Shown: piece by piece, positions 39,388-43,244 of the stretch
Layout: the number at the start of each line of letters is the position of its first letter
Position numbering within the stretch: position 1 is the stretch's first letter
Source of the DNA: Streptomyces albicerus
Lineage (GTDB): Bacteria; Actinomycetota; Actinomycetes; Streptomycetales; Streptomycetaceae
Direction: 5' to 3'
Length of the DNA: 43,244 bases
NCBI RefSeq assembly: GCF_008905045.1
Contig: NZ_VWMY01000010.1
Location: forward strand, 1-43,244
Notes under the pieces: model-generated
Database searches by the model: none
Seen by the model: the letters and a program-made list of their open reading frames with translations, nothing else
What the model was told of the DNA's origin: nothing
Made by a program: the position numbers and the translations under genes

Positions 39388-40686
39388 ATGCGCACACCGC
39401 CCCGCTTCGACCGCGGACACACCGACGACCTCATGTCCTTCCTGGCGGCGAGCCCGTCCCCGTACCACGCGGTGGCCAACGCCGCCGAGCGGCTGGAGAA
39501 GGCAGGCTTCCGGCAGGTCGCGGAGACGGATGCCTGGGAGGGGACGAGCGGCGGAAAGTACGTGCTGCGCGGGGGCGCGATCGTTGCCTGGTACGTGCCG
39601 GAGGGCGCCGAGCCGCACACCGCGTTCCGCATCGTCGGGGCGCACACCGACTCCCCCAATCTGCGGGTGAAGCCGCGGCCCGACAGCGGGGCGCACGGCT
39701 GGCGCCAGGTCGCGGTCGAGATCTACGGCGGCCCGCTGCTCAACTCCTGGCTGGACCGCGACCTGGGTCTCGCGGGCCGGCTCTCCCTCCGGGACGGCTC
39801 GACGCGTCTGGTGAACATCGACCGGCCGCTGCTGCGCGTGCCCCAGCTCGCCATCCACCTCGACCGTTCCGTCACCTCGGACGGTCTCAAGCTCGACAAG
39901 CAGAGACATCTGCAGCCCATCTGGGGCCTGGGCAACGACGTGCGCGACGGCGATCTGATCCGCTTCCTGGAGGAGGAGTCGGGGCTGGCCGAGGGCGAGA
40001 CCACCGGCTGGGACCTGATGGTGCACTCCATCGAACCGCCCGCCTACCTGGGCCGCGACAAGGAACTGCTCGCGGGCCCACGCATGGACAACCTCCTGTC
40101 CGTACACGCGGGTACGGCGGCGCTGGCGGCCGTGGCGACCTCCGACGAGCCCCTCCCGTACATCCCGGTCCTCGCGGCCTTCGACCACGAGGAGAACGGT
40201 TCGCAGTCGGACACCGGGGCGGACGGTCCGCTGCTCGGCAGCGTGCTGGAGCGTTCGGTGTTCGCGCGCGGAGGGTCGTACGAGGACAGGGCCCGCGCCT
40301 TCGCCGGCACGGTCTGCCTCTCCTCCGACACGGGTCACGCCGTCCACCCGAACTACGCCGAGCGGCACGACCCGACGCACCACCCGCGCGCGGGCGAGGG
40401 CCCGATCCTCAAGGTGAACGTCAACAACCGCTATGCGACGGACGGTTCGGGCCGCGCGGTGTGGGTCGCCGCCTGCGAGAAGGCCGACGTGCCCTTCCAG
40501 AACTTCGTCTCCAACAACTCCATGCCCTGCGGCACCACCATCGGCCCCATCACGGCAGCCCGCCACGGCATCAAGACGGTCGACATCGGCGTGGCCATCC
40601 TGTCGATGCACAGCGCCCGCGAACTGTGCGGCGCCGCCGACCCGTTCCTGCTGGCGAACTCGTTGGTGGCGTTCTTGGAGGGGTAG
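39388..40686 (+). CDS. M18 family aminopeptidase
   Basis: The 432-residue cytosolic metallopeptidase has the M18 signatures: GAHTDSPNLRVKP (first zinc His/Asp), AAFDHEENGSQSDTGADGPLL (bridging and catalytic Glu), SSDTGHAVHPNYAERHDPTHH, NNSMPCGTTIGPITAARHG and the final zinc His in ILSMHSARE. The enzyme removes N-terminal acidic or neutral residues and usually forms dodecamers. The ATG at 39388 is followed by the family's normal N-terminus (SFLAASPSPYHAVANAAERL). Confidence 0.94.
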   Translation: MRTPPRFDRGHTDDLMSFLAASPSPYHAVANAAERLEKAGFRQVAETDAWEGTSGGKYVLRGGAIVAWYVPEGAEPHTAFRIVGAHTDSPNLRVKPRPDSGAHGWRQVAVEIYGGPLLNSWLDRDLGLAGRLSLRDGSTRLVNIDRPLLRVPQLAIHLDRSVTSDGLKLDKQRHLQPIWGLGNDVRDGDLIRFLEEESGLAEGETTGWDLMVHSIEPPAYLGRDKELLAGPRMDNLLSVHAGTAALAAVATSDEPLPYIPVLAAFDHEENGSQSDTGADGPLLGSVLERSVFARGGSYEDRARAFAGTVCLSSDTGHAVHPNYAERHDPTHHPRAGEGPILKVNVNNRYATDGSGRAVWVAACEKADVPFQNFVSNNSMPCGTTIGPITAARHGIKTVDIGVAILSMHSARELCGAADPFLLANSLVAFLEG

Positions 40687-40766
40687 TTCCTGCATGCCCA
40701 TGGTGGCGTCGGGTACCCGGGGTCGGACCGGAACGACACTGTGCTGGTTGACAGGAGGCGACACCC

Positions 40767-41018
40767 ATGGGCCTGGGCGGGTGCATCATTCTGATCGCCG
40801 CAGGGGCGATCCTCACCTTCGCGACCGACTGGGACATGCAGGGGGTCAACCTCGACCTGGTCGGCATCATCTTCATGATCGTCGGACTGATCGGTGTGGC
40901 GACGTTCAGCAGCATCGCCAAGCGTCGGCGGGTCGTGGTGCCGCCGAGCACGCCGGTGATCGACGAGGAGCGCCACCACCACAACCGGGGCGGATACAGC
41001 GACGGTTACGGCGTCTGA
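40767..41018 (+). CDS. DUF6458 family small membrane protein
   Basis: The 83-residue protein has two transmembrane helices (GLGGCIILIAAGAILTFA and DLVGIIFMIVGLIGVATF) separated by the family's ATDWDMQGVNLD loop. A basic RRR and a polar His/Gly tail (EERHHHNRGGYSDGYGV) follow. DUF6458 proteins are common in actinobacteria and their role is unknown. GACAGGAGG precedes the ATG. Confidence 0.85.
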   Translation: MGLGGCIILIAAGAILTFATDWDMQGVNLDLVGIIFMIVGLIGVATFSSIAKRRRVVVPPSTPVIDEERHHHNRGGYSDGYGV

Positions 41019-41107
41019 CCGCGGGTTACGCCGTCTGACCACCGGCGCGACGGCCGGAAAGTGAAGCTTCTGACCACCGGCGCAACAGCCGTCTGACTAC
41101 CGGCGCA
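41017..41107. repeat. Degenerate tandem repeats between convergent genes
   Basis: Units of the form GTCTGACCACCGGCGCRACG recur about four times with variation (GTCTGACCGCGGGTTACGCC, CTTCTGACCACCGGCGCAAC, GTCTGACTACCGGCGCAACG). They run from the end of the DUF6458 gene through the last codons of the cupin gene on the other strand. Confidence 0.7.
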
Positions 41108-41540
41108 ACGCGTGCCCGGTGGTGGCGTCCACGTGGTCCGGGATCTCCTCGTGGCGGTCCCCGACCGTCAGGGTGCCGGTGGGCTCGATGACGAGGATCG
41201 CGGCGCCGGACGGGGAGCTCGGCTTGTGCTCGGTGCCGCGCGGGACCGTGAAGACCGAGCCCTTGGGCAGGACCACCGTGCGCTCGCCACCGGGTTCGCG
41301 CAGGCCAATGTGCAGTTCGCCCTCCACGACCAGGAAGAACTCGTCGGTGTGGTCGTGGGTGTGCCAGAGGTGGTCGCCCTCGACCTTCGCGACGCGTACG
41401 TCGTAGTCGTTGACGGCGGTGACGATGCGAGGGCTCCACAGGTCGTCGAACGAGGCGAGGGCGGCGGCGAGGGAGACGGGTTCGTCGGCAGCTTGAGTGA
41501 CAGCTTCGCCGGCGGCTCGAGTGACAGCTTCGTTGGCCAT
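41097..41540 (-). CDS. Cupin domain protein
   Basis: The 147-residue single-domain cupin keeps both motifs: HLWHTHDHTDEFFLVVEGEL (the HxHx3-4E metal ligands) and LPKGSVFTVPRGTEHKP (second motif with its His). The N-terminus has a short repeat (EAVTRAAGEAVTQAADEPV). The substrate is unknown. It is divergent from the GlxA-type regulator with 52 bp between starts, so the two may be linked in regulation. Confidence 0.88.
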   Translation of the reverse strand: MANEAVTRAAGEAVTQAADEPVSLAAALASFDDLWSPRIVTAVNDYDVRVAKVEGDHLWHTHDHTDEFFLVVEGELHIGLREPGGERTVVLPKGSVFTVPRGTEHKPSSPSGAAILVIEPTGTLTVGDRHEEIPDHVDATTGHALRR

Positions 41541-41592
41541 GGGCTCATCGTGCGGCGTGGCGGGACCGTCGTACGAGTGCTAGAAATCGCAC

Positions 41593-42609
41593 ATGCCGCA
41601 AGGATCCTCGCAGCACCTCCCGCCGGGCGGCCGGCCGCACCGGGTCGCCGTGATCGTCGACGAGGGCACCAACCCCTTCGAGGTCGGTGCCGCGACCGAA
41701 CTGTTCGGGCTGCCCCGCCCCGAACTCGGTCTGCCCGCCCCGCTGTACGAGCTGACGCTGTGCACCCCCACGCCCGGGATCCGGATGAACCACGGCTTCT
41801 TCACCCTCACCGGAGTGCCCGGGCTCGACGCGGTGGACGGCGCGGACACCCTCATCGTCCCCGGCCGTCCCGACAACGTCGTCCCGCGCGGCGCCGCCGT
41901 ACTCGACGCCATCCGGCGCGCCCATGCCCGCGGCGCCCGCATCGTCAGCTTCTGCACCGGCAGCTTCGCGCTCGCCGAGGCCGGGCTGCTCGACGGGCGC
42001 CGGGCCACCACGCACTGGCGCTGGGCCGACCTCTTCCGGGAACTCCACCCGAAGGTCCTCCTGGAGCCGGACGTGCTCTTCGTGGACGAGGGAGACGTGC
42101 TGACCGCGGCAGGCAGCGCGGCCGCGCTCGACCTCGGGCTGCACATCGTGCGCCGCGACCACGGCGCCGAGATCGCGGTCGCCGTCTCCCGCCGGCTCGT
42201 CTTCGCCGCTCATCGCGACGGCGGACAGCGGCAGTTCGTCGAGCGGCCCGTGCCCGACGTACCGGACGAGTCGCTGGCACCGCTGCTGGCCTGGGCCCAG
42301 GAACGGATCGGTGAGCCGCTGACGGTCGCGGACCTCGCGACGCGCGCGGCGGTCAGCCCGGCCACACTGCACCGCCGCTTCCGCGCCCAGCTCGGCACGA
42401 CCCCGCTGGCGTGGCTCACGGGCGAGCGGGTGTCGCTGGCCTGCCGGCTCATCGAGCGGGGCGAGGAACGGCTCGACGTGGTGGCCGAACGCAGCGGTCT
42501 CGGCACGGCCGCCAACCTCCGGGCGCGACTGCGGCGCGAGACCGGGCTCAGCCCGTCGGCCTACAGACGGCGTTTCGGACCCGCTGCCGGGGAACCGCTA
42601 AGGGCATGA
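41593..42609 (+). CDS. GlxA/AraC-type transcriptional regulator (DJ-1/PfpI plus HTH)
   Basis: The 338-residue protein has an N-terminal DJ-1/PfpI-like domain (about 10-185; the nucleophile-elbow region reads IVSFCTGSFALAEAGLLDG, with Cys) and a C-terminal AraC double helix-turn-helix (about 235-330; VADLATRAAVSPATLHRRFR, ERLDVVAERSGLGTAANLRA). Such regulators are widespread in Streptomyces and control divergent or unlinked genes; the divergent cupin is a likely target. The stop overlaps the next start (ATGA). Confidence 0.93.
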   Translation: MPQGSSQHLPPGGRPHRVAVIVDEGTNPFEVGAATELFGLPRPELGLPAPLYELTLCTPTPGIRMNHGFFTLTGVPGLDAVDGADTLIVPGRPDNVVPRGAAVLDAIRRAHARGARIVSFCTGSFALAEAGLLDGRRATTHWRWADLFRELHPKVLLEPDVLFVDEGDVLTAAGSAAALDLGLHIVRRDHGAEIAVAVSRRLVFAAHRDGGQRQFVERPVPDVPDESLAPLLAWAQERIGEPLTVADLATRAAVSPATLHRRFRAQLGTTPLAWLTGERVSLACRLIERGEERLDVVAERSGLGTAANLRARLRRETGLSPSAYRRRFGPAAGEPLRA

Positions 42610-43100
42610 AATTCCTCGTACGCGAGCGGATCCTCGGGATCGGTGACGACTACTGGATCGAGGACGAGCACGGCCGGAAGGCCTTCCTCGTCGACGGCAA
42701 GGCGATGCGGCTGCGGGACACCTTCGAGCTGAAGGATCCGCAGGGGCGCGTGGTGATCGACATCCGGCAGAAGATGCTCGCTCTGCGGGACACGATGGTC
42801 ATCGAGCGGGACGGCGAGCCCCTGGCGACCATCCGCAGGAAGCGGCTGTCGCTGCTGCGCAACCACTACCGCGTGGCGCTCGCCGACGGCAGCGAGCTCG
42901 ACGTCAGCGGCAAGATTCTCGACCGGGAGTTCGTCGTCGAGTACGACGGGGAACTGCTCGCGCACGTCTCGCGGCGGTGGTTGCGGGTGCGGGAGACGTA
43001 CGGGGTCGATGTCGTACGGGAGGACGCTGATCCGGGGCTGCTGATCGCGGTGGCGGTGTGCGTGATCCATTTGGCGGAGAAGGAGCGGGGGGTGGGCTGA
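42606..43100 (+). CDS. LURP-one-related (scramblase-like) protein
   Basis: The 164-residue protein has the tubby-like LURP-one-related fold. N-terminal MKFLVRERILGIGDDYWIED, then repeating beta-strands (RLRDTFELKDPQGRVVID, ALRDTMVIERDGEPLATI, FVVEYDGELLAHVSRRW) and a final hydrophobic helix (DPGLLIAVAVCVIHLAEKE) match the family. Biochemical role unknown in bacteria. The start overlaps the regulator's stop codon by 4 bp (ATGA), so translation is coupled. Confidence 0.9.
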   Translation: MKFLVRERILGIGDDYWIEDEHGRKAFLVDGKAMRLRDTFELKDPQGRVVIDIRQKMLALRDTMVIERDGEPLATIRRKRLSLLRNHYRVALADGSELDVSGKILDREFVVEYDGELLAHVSRRWLRVRETYGVDVVREDADPGLLIAVAVCVIHLAEKERGVG

Positions 43101-43149
43101 CCGGGTTCCCGGGGGTCTGGCGTTTTTCGCCCCCGCCGCCCCTACCCGT

Positions 43150-43206
43150 CCCATCCTTCTGGGGCTCCGCCCCAGGCCCCGCTCCTCAAACGCCGGAGGG
43201 GCTGAA
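43150..43206. repeat. Second type of Streptomyces intergenic repeat
   Basis: TTCTGGGGCTCCGCCCCAGG is followed by CCCCGCTCCTCAAACGCCGG and AGGGGCTGAA. The first part folds as TGGGGC-TCC-GCCCCA. I recognise this as a second common Streptomyces intergenic sequence, from recollection. No gene follows before the window ends. Confidence 0.6.
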
Positions 43207-43244
43207 TACCCACGCCGGCCCAGGCATACCCAGCCCGTCCGGCG

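Overview
The window is high-GC actinobacterial chromosome, almost certainly Streptomyces. Supporting signs are the G/C-rich third codon positions, a snapalysin gene divergent from its LysR regulator, a multidomain SpoIIE-type phosphatase, Tat-exported PhoX and dioxygenase, and copies of a GC-rich intergenic repeat familiar from Streptomyces. Housekeeping genes (metG, aspS) and a parS-like ParB site upstream of aspS suggest the conserved chromosome core, probably not far from oriC. No rRNA, tRNA or CRISPR array was recognised.

Layout. 0.1-5.3 kb: EEP-family hydrolase, snapalysin snpA with its LysR regulator, and phoX behind a PHO box. 5.5-10.3 kb: a VWA protein with a long EPKAEP-type linker, metG, a membrane protein and an APH-like kinase. 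10.4-12.7 kb: lipoprotein-type sortase and secreted pectate lyase. 13.0-13.7 kb: degraded IS605/TnpB end abutting a truncated glycosyltransferase gene. 13.7-14.7 kb: a hypothetical gene and a cupin. 14.8-18.1 kb: a tightly coupled operon (DUF4956 membrane protein, VTC polyphosphate polymerase, beta-helix lipoprotein). 18.4-23.8 kb: secreted intradiol dioxygenase, aspS, PAS-GAF-PP2C-HATPase protein. 23.65-28.0 kb: AI-2E family permease, cytochrome P450, stand-alone condensation-domain enzyme. 28.2-35.4 kb: the most unusual part, an array of small secreted proteins. 35.5-43.1 kb: ordinary core genes (pirin, SseB-like protein, acyl-CoA dehydrogenase, M18 aminopeptidase, DUF6458, cupin, GlxA-type regulator, LURP-one protein).

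The array at 28.7-35.0 kb is the best candidate for an undescribed system. It holds eight intact and one amber-interrupted signal-peptide genes plus one 5'-truncated relic. They fall into at least three cysteine-patterned families: an 'SHD/NGEGN' family (three intact, two broken), an 'ECSPQ' family (two) and a four-cysteine 'MFSR' family (two). Pro/Gln-rich and His/Gly-rich members add to these. Shared 5' leaders and signal peptides, a twice-repeated 'SHD gene then MFSR gene' module and a GGGTGAC-N12/13-CCCGTGAC motif upstream of three of them point to local duplication and common regulation. By composition they look like cell-surface or aerial-hypha proteins, analogous to but distinct from chaplins and rodlins. 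That role is inference.

Other regulatory signals include an 11-nt PHO box repeat before phoX, two DmdR/IdeR-type iron-box matches, a LysR dyad between snpA and its regulator, and many stem-loop terminators in gene-convergent gaps.
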